The notes under the pieces are model-generated. The model was not told where the DNA came from, did not search any database, and saw only the letters and a program-made list of their open reading frames with translations. This document shows positions 1 to 10,037 of a stretch of DNA of 64,000 nt, piece after piece. The stretch lies in NCBI GenBank assembly GCA_001972305.1, contig BDDD01000051.1, positions 457,652 to 521,651 of the forward strand, written 5' to 3'. Both the position numbers and the translations under genes were made by a program. Numbering within the stretch: position 1 is the stretch's first letter; the number at the start of each line of letters is the position of its first letter. Origin of the DNA: Cephalotus follicularis. Lineage: Eukaryota; Streptophyta; Magnoliopsida; Oxalidales; Cephalotaceae.

Positions 1-1682
1 TCCAGTTATGTTACAGTTAGCCAGTCGCTACTAGTTAGGGTGCCTTCCATCAGGAAGTTTTTCCCACCCTCTAGATAGATGCCTAAGGTCTAACTAGTCC
101 AGACCTTGAGTATCTAGAAGGTCGGATACCGACCCAGCCATGCCATTCGAGTTGGTATTTCCCTCGTTAGCCATTCGAGCTGGCAGTCCCTCGTTGTTAG
201 CCATTCGAGCTGGTATTTCCCTCGTTGTTAGTTATGGCGAGCAGTCGCCCAGTTATGTTATGTTATTTACTTTGCTAGCTGCCTTATCCGCCTGTCTCAG
301 TTGCGGGATTGTACGGCTGTGCTTAGTATTCCAGCGAGATATCCTAGGTATGTTATGTTAGTGTAGTTAGTTCAGTTATGTTATAACCCATTTCAGTTAT
401 TCACCACCACAGATTACCTCTTTACCCTTGCACGCAGGTAGCATGGCTGAATCCGAGCGTTGTTGTGAGTGCTGAGTTCGTTAGCTAGCTACATGGTTAT
501 GTTGCAGCTTCGTTTCGTTATTCACCACCACGGATTACCTCCCTACCCTTGCACGTAGGTAAAATGGCTGAATCTGAGCGTCGTTGTGAGTACTGGGTTC
601 GTTAGTTAGCCAGTCACGTTAGTAATTTTTGACAAAAGTTTGTGAACTTGTGGAGTTCACTCCAAGGCCAGTTCACCGATACACTTTTCTTCATCTTTTT
701 GATCGAAATTTTGTCAGTTTTGAGGAAAGTCATGTAATCCGCAGCTGCAGAAATTACTTTCTGCAGCTGAGGAGAACTTTTACCTCCTTTCTGCAGCTAC
801 AGAAATATTTCTGCAGCTACAGAAAGGAACAAGTACATCTCCTAACCGGTTTTCTGCAGCTGCAGGAAACTCTTTCCGCAGCTGCGAAAAGTTATTTTAA
901 TTGCTCTCTTATGCGTAGCTACAAGGTGTAGCTGCGAAAATGACCCCTCTCTGTAGAAGCTCCTTTTCTGCAGCTGCATAAATATTTCTGCAGCTACAGA
1001 AAAGACGTTTTAGTTCCTATTTCTGCAGCTACAGAAATATTTCTGCAGCTACAGAAAAGAAGTTTTAGTTCCTACAACGAGAGCATACTCTTTCTGTAGC
1101 TGCTTAAAACCGATCCCCAGCTGCAGAAAGGACCGTCACAGCTAAAAAGACCATCTTTTACCCGGTTAGACTTCGGTTTTAGGTTAATTTTCTGTAAGAA
1201 ACTTTTGGTTTCAAATGTTAGTTAGTAAACTCCAATCATTTTGATCAATGTTGGAAGGTTTTAGTTAAGTTAGTAAGTCAAATTGTTAATCCAGTTCCCA
1301 AACGATATTTGGGTTTTTGGAGTTAAGTTAGTGAGTTAGTAAGTTAAGTTAGTAAGTTAAGTCAGTTAGTTAGTTATTTTGTCATCCGTTAAGTCATTTC
1401 TTCAGGATGGATAGTGACTTCGAAGTTTTCAACTCGAAGGTGAGTTAGCTAGCCATCTTTAGCGGGTTTTTGGAGATGAAAGAACAAGTTAACCATTCGA
1501 TGTTGAACATTTGTGACGAGAACAACTACCTCTACGTTAAGGTCGACGTTCTCTCCTTCCACCTCCGACGGTCGTTCTCCCTCTCTCTCTCTCTTCTATC
1601 TCTCTCCTCTCCTTTACTCTTATTACTCTCTTTTCTCTCTTTTAACTGAATTTATCAGTTAAGCCAGTTGAGAGGCTTTGAG
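1..1682. repeat. LTR-G segment present as complement without reversal (mirror image)
   Basis: Read base by base from left to right, the complement of this segment matches the plus strand of the solo G LTR from about 17881 to 19458. Two 20-base checks are exact. Bases 1196-1215 are the complement of 18976-18995. Bases 1401-1420 are the complement of 19193-19212. The match runs through the whole segment, including the repeat array, with gaps. To the right of 1682 the LTR is in ordinary reverse-complement orientation to the same solo LTR. Reversing 1-1682 in place gives an unbroken G LTR across 1683. Inversion always reverses and complements, so this is not an inversion; a sequence-handling artefact is the first explanation to test. 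Confidence 0.93.
740..1140. repeat. Array of CTGCAGCTACAGAAA-like units (mirror of the GACGTCGATGTCTTT array)
   Basis: Irregularly spaced units of the type TTTCTGCAGCTACAGAAA fill this stretch. The straight complement of CTGCAGCTACAGAAA is GACGTCGATGTCTTT, which is the unit of the array in the solo G LTR at 18595-18920 and in the copia LTRs at 5420-5970 and 58765-59310. The array is therefore the G-LTR array seen in the mirrored segment, not an independent PstI-site repeat. Confidence 0.85.
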
Positions 1683-2404
1683 GGTCGCATGCTCTATAGG
1701 ATATTGATTGATTGATTGGGTGTTTCATACACCACCACTGAGTATCTGCCATTGATTGATTGTTATAGATCCTATCCGTATGCTATGTTGGGCCATTGTC
1801 GTACGGATAGTCTGATCGCCAATTGTACATGTACATTTTCCATGTCATGCATTCTGCCATTGATTGATTGTTATAGATCCTATCCGTATGCTATGTTGGG
1901 CCATTGTCGTACGGATAGTCTGATCGCCAATTGTACATGTACATTTTCCATGTCATGCATTGATATTGTACACCGCACATTGTTATTGTATAAATTGTCA
2001 CTGATATTACACATTGTACATATATACATGCTGCATGGGGTTTCTGCTTAGCCAGTGTGGCTAACCCCATCCTTCGGGGTGGGGCTGTGTTGTACCTTTG
2101 TGTGCTGCATAGGTAGGGCAGCAGGTAGCAGTGGACAGAAGGACTGAGGACCGTTGATTGCTTGACTGCTTGGACACCGAGGAGTTGGTTGTGAGAGATT
2201 AGAGTGTTTTGTATTGAAAGACTTGTATTGTAAAAGGAATTGTATCGTATGTATGGATCAGTGTATTGTTCTTCTGCAACTGATATATATATATTGCAAA
2301 GTTTTAAGTTTTTCCGCATTTTATATTGCTAGTCCCGACCATCGTATTGTATAGTGGACTGAGCGTAATGCCACGTGTCCGCCCTCCGGGTGCGGGGTGT
2401 TACA
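1683..2404 (+). repeat. 3' part of LTR-G, normal orientation
   Basis: This part is the ordinary reverse complement of 17269-17879 in the solo G LTR. Shared landmarks are GGTCGCATGCTCTATAGG at the left, the TATAGATCCTATCCGTATGC block, and the canonical LTR end GGGGTGTTACA at 2404. The LTR is followed at once by GTTATGCATTGC, with no tRNA primer-binding site, so it does not look like a working 5' LTR of the element to its right. It could be a solo LTR, or the remnant of a recombination between two elements. Its left end lies outside the window. Confidence 0.8.
1745..1960 (+). repeat. 108-bp exact tandem duplication inside LTR-G
   Basis: Two adjacent 108-base copies begin at 1745 and 1853, starting TCTGCCATTGATTG and running to TGTCATGCAT. 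I see no differences between the copies. The solo G LTR (17269-19610) and the M LTRs carry a single copy, so this is a recent private duplication. The length is a multiple of three, which gives a chance open frame with a repeated peptide; it is not a gene. Confidence 0.88.
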
Positions 2405-2466
2405 GTTATGCATTGCATATAGATTATATAATGAATTGTGATATACTGTTATTGCATGTGAAGGAA
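2405..2466 (+). other. Leader between LTR-G end and gag of element A
   Basis: Sixty-two AT-rich bases separate the LTR end from the gag start codon at 2467. Gypsy elements of this lineage normally carry a TGGTATCAGAGC-type site complementary to initiator tRNA-Met directly after the LTR. I find none here, in contrast to element M, where TGGAATCAGAGG is next to the LTR. The leader is therefore truncated, or separated from its own LTR by the G LTR. Confidence 0.6.
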
Positions 2467-4059
2467 ATGGTGCCTCGTGGCCGTGGCCGTGGTCGTGGTC
2501 GTGGTAGAGTACGTGGCCGAAGTGGAGGTAGAATAGCCTCCCAGCCACAAGTGGATCAGGGTATACCTCCTAGGGAGCCTAAGAGGCAGGCAGATCCTGA
2601 GATACAGAGACAGCAGGATCAGTCGGCGGCAGCTGCCGACATTCCAGCAGCGCAGTCTGCTGCACATGTATCACCACCGCATCCAGCAGTTACAGGTTGA
2701 CAGCCCGAGTTGATGCAGGCAGTTACATTATTAGCCCAGGCTTTGGGTACTACTAGATCCCTGCCGTTACCGATAGAGCGCATGCAGCGTTTGGGAGCTA
2801 TAGTCTTTGAGGGGACAGGAGATCCGGCTGATGCAGAGTCATGGTTGAGCCGTATAGAGCGTATATTTGAGCAGATTGGGATTACAGATGATTCAAGAGT
2901 GCGGTATGCATCATTTCTGATGGAAAAGGGTGCCCTTCGCTGGTGGGAAACCCTCAGGGCTAGATATGAGGATCCAGCACAGATTACATGGGAGGTGTTC
3001 AGACGAGAGTATCATCAGCACTTCTTTCCTCCCACATATATCCAGGAGAAACGGAGAGCGTTTATTCACCTGCGTCAGGGCAATATGATGGTGGCGCAAT
3101 ATGAGTATAGATTCATGGAGCTGTCTCATAATGCTCCGGCGCTCGTAGCGGATCAGGCAGAGAGATGTCAGAAATTCTTGGAGGGGTTGAGACCAGAGAT
3201 CCGACATACCGTAGCAGTCTCCCATTGGACTGTCTTTGGTGATTTAGTGGAGTCAGCAAAAAGGGTGGAGCAGAGTATATCTGATCAGAGGCTTCATCAA
3301 GAGTAGGGTCGGAAACGACCAACATCACGATTTGATCATGGAGAGAGTTCCTCTAGGGGTCAGAGGCGACGAGTACCTCTGCCTTCTACCAGATCAGCTG
3401 ATGGGGAGACCCATAGATCGACTAGATCAGAGGGACGGAGAGCATTCTCCCAGCCACAGATGCAGACATCAACTTCTAGTTCTATGAGAGAGAGATCTTA
3501 TCAGAGTGGTAGACAGACTCGAGCTCAGAGTGTAGCTGTTTCTTCGCAGCCACCTCGATGTCAGACGTGTGGCCGATTCCATTTTGGGGAATGTCGTAGT
3601 GAGGTACGAGTATGCTATCGGTGTGGTCAGATAGGACATATTAAGAGAGATTGTCCACAGATTGCACAGCAGCAAACAGCAGCGGCATCAGGATCAACTC
3701 CTACAGTTAGGCAGTCTGCGGACAGGGGTACAGTTCAGATAGGGCAGCAGTCTGGTGTGCCGAGGAGCGGGACTATTGCACCGCAGGCTAGTACTTCTAG
3801 AGCTGGCAGGGGTAGACAGCCGAGTAGACCTGCGGTGACCACCAGAGTTTATACATTGTCCAGAGATGAGGCACTGGCAGCTCCTGATGTGACAGTAGGT
3901 ACGGCTATTATCTTTGGGAAGAATGTCGTAGTCTTATTTGACACGGGATCTACCCTATCTTTTATTGCTCAAACATTCTGCATTCATTCTGACTGGGATC
4001 TAAGCCCATTAGATGTCAGTGTGGTAGTATCGTCCCTATGGGACAATCTTATCCGGTAG
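2467..4059 (+). pseudogene. gag: Element A gag and start of protease, with two in-frame stops
   Basis: The frame starts with MVPRGRGRGRG, a basic glycine-arginine stretch typical of Tekay gag N-termini. The retrotransposon gag domain follows, with the recognisable run EGTGDPADAESWLSRIERIF. Next come a Ser/Arg-rich linker, a CCHC zinc knuckle (CYRCGQIGHIKRDC, coded near 3610-3655) and the protease active-site motif LFDTGS near 3935. In-frame stops lie at 2698-2700 (TGA) and 3304-3306 (TAG); the frame is otherwise open across both. At about 4040 it shifts into the frame of the following segment. Gag would form the virus-like particle and bind element RNA in the cytoplasm. The start at 2467 is chosen because the upstream frame is LTR sequence. 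Confidence 0.85.
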
Positions 4060-4787
4060 ATCGAGTGTACCGGGACTGTGATGTTGTTGTTGGAGGACAG
4101 AGATTTCCAGCAGATCTTATACCCTTTCACATCGAGGATTTTGATGCTATCCTCGGTGTGGATTGGTTATCAGCTCATCGAGCATTGGTAGATTTTTCCA
4201 GAAGAATAGTTACCTTTTGTATGCCCGATGGATCCAGTATGCAGTTGGAGTGCGAGCGGCGCGCTGAACCGATTCGGATGATTTAAACCATGGCAACATA
4301 CAAGATTCTGTAGGCAGGTGGCCAGGGATATTTGGCTCATGTAGTAGATATTGGGATGACTAAGCCGAAGTTAGAAGATATACCTGTGGTCTGTGAGTTT
4401 CCGGACGTATTTCCGGAAGAGTTGCCAGGACTACCACCAGAAAGGGAGACTGATTTTTCGATAGAGTTAATCCCTGGTACAGTTCCTATATCTCTCACAC
4501 CTTTCAAGATGGCACCGGTTGAGTTGAAAGAGTTGAAGGGGCAATTGCAGAAGTTGCTGGAGAAGGGATTCATAAGACCCAGTAGTTCTCCCTGGGGTGC
4601 TCCAGTGTTGTTTGCTAAGAAGAAGGATGGTACGCTCCGATTGTGTATTAACTACAGGCAGTTGAATAAGGTCACGATACGGAATAAGTATCCCTTACCT
4701 CGTATCGATGATCTATTTGATCAGCTACAGGGAGCCTGTGTATTTTCGAAGATAGATCCTCGATCAGGGTATCATCAATTACGGATT
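4038..4787 (+). pseudogene. pol: Element A pol, part 1: end of protease and N-terminal reverse transcriptase
   Basis: This segment continues protease in a shifted frame, with the conserved flap-to-dimer motif ILGVDWL. A TAA stop at 4284-4286 follows. Reverse transcriptase then opens with the linker [18 protein letters not shown] and goes on to [19 protein letters not shown] and [13 protein letters not shown], the fingers and palm motifs of Ty3/gypsy RT. It ends exactly at the copia B insertion, and the same codon run resumes at 10499. The frameshift relative to gag-protease near 4040 and the stop are disabling. RT would copy element RNA into DNA in the particle. Identification of the family is secure; activity is not possible as it stands. 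Confidence 0.87.
4783..4787 (+). other. Target-site duplication GGATT, left copy (element B)
   Basis: GGATT here is repeated at 10494-10498. Removing 4788-10493 and one copy restores the RT reading frame of element A (…HQLRI followed by REQDIPKTAF), which proves insertion of B into A. Confidence 0.95.
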
Positions 4788-5325
4788 TGAATAAACTACA
4801 AGGGGGGGTGAATTGTAGTTTCTAAAAATAATCTAAACTTTTCGCAATGAACAATAATAATGAACAATATCAATATAAACAATAATGTAAAGAGATAGAG
4901 TTAGGGAGATTTGCAAACACTAGTTTAGAGTGGTTCGGCCAAACTCTTGCCTACGTCCACTTTTCCCAAGGATCTCCTTGAGTTTCCACTAGTTCTCCGA
5001 ATACAATTGCGGGTGCTATTCGGTACACCTTTGTGATTGACCTCAATCACTTACAACTCTCTTTGGGTTCACTCCCCAAATTCACTAGGGTTCACTCCCC
5101 TATTACAATCAAAGTATAAAGTGTAGTGTTTGTAGCTAAACCTCTCACAAGGTTGGATATTACAAGATATAATTGCTCAAATCAGTGAGAACAAGAAAAT
5201 AGCTTAAAGTGTGAAGAGAAAGCTTTTTTAATGAACTTTGAATTTGATTCGATCTTTGTATGTTTGTTTTGCTTGATCTTTGTATGTATGATATTCTTCA
5301 CTTGTTCTCTGAGGTTTCAGTCTTC

Positions 5326-5333
5326 CTTTTATA
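5326..5333 (-). promoter_or_regulatory. TATA-box candidate in B 3' LTR
   Basis: TATAAAAG on the minus strand, conserved in both C LTRs (58672-58679 and 62945-62952). It lies downstream of the GTCGAC array in element sense, as expected for a U3 enhancer block followed by a core promoter. Function is inferred from position only. Confidence 0.5.
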
Positions 5334-5419
5334 CCCATAAAAGGTTTTGTAGCCGTTACTTGAATAATGGAAGCTTATGATTAAAGAATGTGTAGTTGCA
5401 ATCTTTGATTTTTGTCTCT

Positions 5420-5970
5420 GCTGGTATAAAGACGTCGACTTCTTTCAAAAAAGGCGTCGATGTCTTTGTAGCTGATAGCCGTTTGTAGTGCATGTACTAG
5501 CCGTTCCAGGTTTCCCGGGTCTTGTTCATTTAAAAAGACGCCGATGTCTTTTTAAAAGGCGTCGATGTCATTTCTGGGAAATCTCCAGGTATTGACACTT
5601 TGAACATCTCGTCGACTCCTTCTGTGGGAGTCGATGTGTTTTCTGGGAAATGCAGGTGGCTCTAGAAAGGCGTCGATGTCTTTGGAAAGGCGTCGATGTC
5701 TTTCGTACGGACGTCGATGTCTTTACTGATAAGCGTCGATGTCATTGCAGGAAAATGTCCTGTAACTTTGGCACCTAAAGACGTCGATGTCTTTCAGATG
5801 GGGATCGACTTCTTTCGTACGGACGTCGATGTCTTTGCCTTTAGAAGTCGATGTCTTCATGTGAATTTGACCTTTAACTTCTGGCATGAAAGGCGTCGAT
5901 GTCTTTTAGAAAGGGATCGACTTCTTTCGTACGGATGTCGATGTTATTCCTTGAAAGTCGATGTCTTCTT
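5420..5970 (-). repeat. GACGTCGATGTC near-palindrome array, B LTR
   Basis: Well over a dozen units of the type AAAGACGTCGATGTCTTT, AAAGGCGTCGATG or GGATCGACTTCTTTC occur at irregular short spacing. The core GACGTCGATGTC is almost its own reverse complement. Sirevirus LTRs are known to carry repeated palindromic motifs in U3, and this fits that description. Confidence 0.85.
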
Positions 5971-6085
5971 CTGCAGATGGTGTTTTTGCTTTGGTATTGA
6001 TCTTGTAATTTCATGCACAACAAGTAGACTTGTTAAATGCAAATATGTTATCATCAAAACAAGGATTGAGACTAAATCGTCAACA

Positions 6086-6099
6086 ATCTCCCCCTTTTT
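6086..6099 (-). other. Polypurine tract of element B, adjoining the 3' LTR
   Basis: ATCTCCCCCTTTTT on the plus strand, that is AAAAAGGGGGAGAT in element sense, sits directly against the LTR and would prime plus-strand DNA synthesis. Similar tracts recur at 6331-6340, 6368-6380 and 6423-6431. Confidence 0.85.
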
Positions 6100-6735
6100 G
6101 ATGATGACAAAAATTTGCTCAAAAGGCATAAATTAAAGTAATACCAATTAAGAAACATAAAATACCAATTAAGAAACATAAAAGAAAACAAATAGAGATA
6201 TCTTGCAGAGATGATATTGAATTCAAATAAGTCATAAGTTATGCTTCCTTGAACACTTTCTCCAATATGTGAGCCTTTTCTCCAAATTAACATTAACTTT
6301 TGAGTTTAAGCTCTAAACTTCCCTTTTGTTGTCCCCCTTTGACACTAACATATATTTTGAGCTTATTCTCCCCCTTTTTTGTATAGCATCAAAAAGTACT
6401 ACAAAAAGGCAGAAAGCATTAGCTCCCCTTTAATAGAAGCAAGGTTAAAGAGAGTGAATATAGGCATTATGCATAAAATATCGGTAATGAATATAATTTT
6501 CGACAATAATGGAGAAAACACATCCATTTAACACAATTATATCATAACTCAAAAACTCATTCATACAATCATAAACGCAATTCATAACATCGTTTCATAA
6601 ACACAAATCCATAAACACATAAACATTTCATTAATATCATAAATTCAAACTTTGTTCTTACAAATATAAGTAAACACTTAGTTTTCGTTACAACAAAACT
6701 AAAAACCAAAAATAGCAACAACAGCAACAACAAGA
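6100..6735 (-). other. Non-coding stretch of B with repeated polypurine tracts
   Basis: AT-rich sequence between the extra ORF and the 3' LTR. The only structure I see is three more GGGGGAG-type purine tracts (minus strand; 6331-6340, 6368-6380, 6423-6431). The related region of C at 59443-60058 has the same tracts. Repeated polypurine tracts in this position are a described Sirevirus trait. Confidence 0.65.
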
Positions 6736-8070
6736 TTATTCAGCAGCAGGAGGGGTATTGGAATCGGAGGATTTATCGCCCTCATCGCCCGAAGTCTCTT
6801 CGCAACGATCAATAGTCTTGGAGTCGGCAAGCTTCCGTTCCATTCTTTTTAGACGCCTCTTAACGACTCTTAGATCGTAGTAGACGGTGTCATCAACATT
6901 TTCGTACTCGGAATGAAGTATTTTATGATATCCCTCCAATCTACTGAGCCGCGTGTTGACTTGCTTAAATTTATCATCAAGCGAGGCTTGCATGGAAGCA
7001 AATTGAGAACGCATGAACTCCATCATCCTGTCATAATCAGTAGTGGATGAGGAGCTTTGAGCTTGAGGCTAAGCAGGGGCAGCTTCACCTTGAGCTTCCC
7101 AAGGAGGGTTCTCTTCTTGCTCTTCAATAGCAATCCTTGGCCCTTGATCCACTTTGGGGCAATAGGTCCAGATTCCTTCCTGTTTTTTCCACCCCATCCG
7201 ATTTAGGGTACTCTTGTTGTATGTGTCTTCTTTCTTCAACTTGGTTGCAATCTCTCCTTCTAACCGAATGTGAAAGTGTTGGAAGACTTTGGTAAGAATG
7301 GAGCCAAATGGTAAAACAGATTTCTTTTGTGAGAATGCTCTAACCATAGTCTTGAGCATGAGGAGAGGAAAACAAAACTCAATTTTTGAAAGGATGCACC
7401 ACATAAGAAAAACTTGCATCCTAGAAAGCTTGGCATACCCTCCACCGGTGGGTAGAATTTGGTGTACAATAAGATGGTGGAGAAGCCTATGGTCTACAGA
7501 CAGTCTATTTGTTGTAAGAGCCATATTTGGATGGGCATTTGGATCATTAGGGTACAAAATCGACAAAATTTGGTTAGGGTGAAAACCCTCAACCTCCGGC
7601 CATTTCTTGTGTTCAAAGACATATAGACCGGTGTGTGGAATGTGTAAAATAGATGCTAGAATCCTAGCATTTAGATAGATTCTCTCTCCTTTAACATAAG
7701 AAGAGAGGGAAAATTCCTCATTTTGACTAGAAACCATCATAAGGTTAGAATAAAATTCCTTGACCAATTTGATGTAAAAAGGGTCAGAAATTTGAACAAG
7801 AAGAATGAGATGGAGGTCCTCTAACCAGGAAACAAAAGAAAATTCGGAGGAACAGAAATCTAAGTCAATATTCTTGCCTCCCATGACTCTTTTGTCAACA
7901 AAAGCAACACTTCTCAATGGGACAGGGGCTTGCTCTTCGGATTCGGAATCCGATTGGAAAGCTGGATCAGGGGAAGGTTCTCTAATCTCAAGCCTCTGCT
8001 TTTTAGCAGATTTCGGTGGCTGAGAGGAAGAAGCACCCTTCTTTTTGGTACCCTGTTTTGTCCTGACCAT
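6736..8070 (-). pseudogene. Extra ORF after pol in B (env-like position), one premature stop
   Basis: In frame from a start at 8070 (MVRTKQGTKKKG) to the stop at 6736, interrupted only by TAG at 7069-7071, where the intact copy in element C has a Gln codon. The upstream Met at 8106 adds twelve residues that C does not share as coding, so 8070 is preferred. Visible parts: a Lys-rich N-terminus, an acidic Ser/Glu region, a central domain resembling the 'putative plant transposon protein' family (FYSNL, HIPHTGLYVFEHKKWPE, LLHHLIVHQILPTGGG), then a C-terminal charged helical region likely to form a coiled coil. I see no signal peptide or clear membrane anchor. Position matches the env-like gene of Sireviruses; the function of this protein is unknown. 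Confidence 0.78.
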
Positions 8071-8657
8071 TTTATCGAACAGATGGTGTGCACAAGACAC
8101 AAGCACAAAGAGTGATACAAACAGATGATTTGGACGAGATGAAAACGGTTTTTGAGGATGGATACGGGATCAGAGGATGTTTTTCGACCAAATAGAACGA
8201 TTTTTGAAGAAAAATGGAAAGAGAAGAAATTTTTTGAAATGCTCAGAAATGGAGGTAAAATGAGAAATGAACATGAAGTCGACTTTTTATGAAGAAGTCG
8301 ATTTCTGAGTAAAAGACGTCGATGTGATTCAAAAGAAGTCGACGCGTTCTTTAAAATAGAGCTACAAAAACGGTGCGTTTTGAGGAGCATCGACACGTTT
8401 TAAACGAAGTCGACGTGTTTCAGTGAAACACAAAGGGATCGATGTTTTTCAAAAAGGATCGACGTTATTTTCATAAGTCAGAATTTTTCCAGAAAAGAGG
8501 TCGACGCGTTTTAGTAAAGCATAAAATTTCCAGAAAAGAAGTCGACTCTTTTGTAAAACAGAGCAGAAAAATCAAGCCAAAAACAGAACAAATAACTAAA
8601 ACAATCATCATATCAAATATGCAATCAATCAAACATATCATTCAGACATCATAAACA
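8071..8657 (-). repeat. Spacer between RNase H and extra ORF of B, with GTCGAC array
   Basis: No coding frame. From about 8275 to 8545 there are roughly a dozen GTCGAC, GTCGATG or ATCGACG units separated by 10-25 bases, for example AAAGAAGTCGACGCGTT. The array is the same kind as in the LTR but sits internally, just 5' of the extra ORF in element sense. Its conservation in C (61590-61865) suggests it is a functional part of the element, perhaps a second promoter; that is inference. Confidence 0.7.
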
Positions 8658-10037
8658 TCATTCAATCTCACATAAACCTAATTCTCTTCTAAAGTTAGAA
8701 AAGGTTTGTTCATCTGACGGTTTTGTGAAAATGTCCGCGACTTGTTCTTCGGTCGGGACGAAAACTAATTCTATATCACCTTTTTCAATGTGGTCTTTAA
8801 TGAAGTGATATCTAATGTCTATGTGCTTGGTTCTTGAGTGATGAACGGGATTTTTCCCTAAGCAAATAGCACTAGTGTTATCACACCTAATTGGTACTTT
8901 TTCAAAAGTAAACCCATAATCAAGGAGTTGTTGCTTCATCCACATTACTTGTACGCAACAACTGCCCGCGGCAATATATTCAGCTTCGGTAGTTGAAAGA
9001 GCTACCGAATTTTGTTTCTTGCTAAACCAAGAAATGAGCATATTGCCTAAGAATTGACAAGTGCCACTTGTGCTCTTTCTATCCACTTTATATCCTCCGA
9101 AATCGGCATCGGAGTAAGTGTGTAGGTCAAATGATGATTGCCTGGGATACCATAATCCTAAGGTCGGTGTATATGCTAAATATTTGAAAATGCGTTTTAC
9201 GGCATGCAAATGTGATTCTTTGGGACAAGCTTGAAATCTAGCACACAAACAAACACTAAACAATATATCCGGCCTACTTGCCGTTAAATAGAGCAAAGAC
9301 CCTATCATACTCCTATATAGTTTTTGATCGATTGACTTACCTTGCTCATCATTGTCAAGCTTTGTTGTTGTGCTCATGGGTGTCTTGCTCTTTTTAGCAC
9401 TTTCCATCCCAAATCTCTTAAGTAAGTCCTTGACATACTTTGATTGATTGATGAAGATGCCTTCCTCCAATTGTTTGACTTGAAGTCCGAGGAAATAATT
9501 GAGCTCACCCATCATGCTCATCTCGAATTCCACCTGCATAATCTTAGCAAAGTTCTTGCACAAGTTTTTGTTAGTAGAACCGAAAATGATATCATCTACA
9601 TATATTTGAACAATCAAAATTTCATTATTGATAGTTTTTGTAAAAAGTGTGATGTCAATAGTTCCTCTTTTAAAACCATTTTCAATTAAATAGCCACTAA
9701 GCTTTTCATACCAAGCTCTTGGAGCTTGTTTTAAACCATACAAAGCCTTTGAAAGCTTAAAGACATGGTTGGGATAATTAGGGTTTTCAAACCCGGGAGG
9801 TTGTTCCACATACACTTCCTCCTTTATTAACCCATTTTAAAAAGCACTTTTGACATCCATTTGAAAAAGAGTAAAATCTTTAAAAGATGCATATGCAAGC
9901 AACATGCGAATTGATTCTAATCTTGCTACGGGTGCAAATGATTCATCAAAGTATATTCCCTCTTCTTGAGAGTAACCCTTAGCAACCAACCTAGCTTTGT
10001 TTCTAATAACAATTCCTTGGTCATCTACCTTATTCCT
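8658..10037 (-). pseudogene. pol: Element B pol fragment: reverse transcriptase and RNase H
   Basis: The frame from 9815 down to 8658 is open for 385 codons. It continues upstream to about 10037 after one in-frame TAA in the 'AF.NGLIKEEVYVEQPPGF' region near 9835. RT motifs are YGLKQAPRAWYEKL and the catalytic YVDDIIFGS. RNase H follows with YSDADFGGYK, ALSTTEAEYIAAGSC and the CDNTSAICL-to-HIDIRYHFIKDH end. The C-terminus VADIFTKPSDEQTFSNFRRELGLC is typical of copia. The N-terminal fingers of RT are present only in part ([14 protein letters not shown]), because pol is cut at 10037 and joined to LTR sequence. Integrase, protease and gag are absent. The catalytic residues that I can see are intact. 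Confidence 0.9.

Larger units (their letters stand above)
4788..6085 (-). repeat. 3' LTR of element B
   Basis: It begins TGAATAAACTACAAGG on the plus strand and ends CGTCAACA, giving canonical TG…CA ends. In element sense it starts TGTTGACGATTTAG. A minus-strand TATAAAAG box is at 5326-5333. A dense GACGTCGATGTC array occupies 5420-5970 and so lies in U3, upstream of that TATA box. Length is 1298 bases. The closest relative in the window is the LTR of element C. Confidence 0.92.

Noticed and set aside
629..931. Open frame rich in Leu/Gln on the plus strand
   Set aside because: It lies in the mirrored LTR array and its periodicity comes from the CTGCAG units. No homologous protein is expected.
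1..1682. Ordinary inversion or inverted repeat of LTR-G
   Set aside because: Reverse-complement comparison fails while plain-complement comparison works over the whole length, including unique non-repetitive stretches such as 1196-1215 and 1401-1420.
1716..2051. Open frame with an exactly repeated 36-residue block
   Set aside because: It is explained by the 108-bp tandem duplication of LTR sequence.
5696..6136. Open frames over the GTCGATG arrays (also at 10104, 59038 and 63311)
   Set aside because: The repeated SLRRRCL/VDVF-like peptides follow the array period. The frames lie in LTRs and differ in length between copies.
7289..7582. Plus-strand frames opposite the extra ORFs of B and C
   Set aside because: They are antisense shadows of the well-supported minus-strand ORFs.
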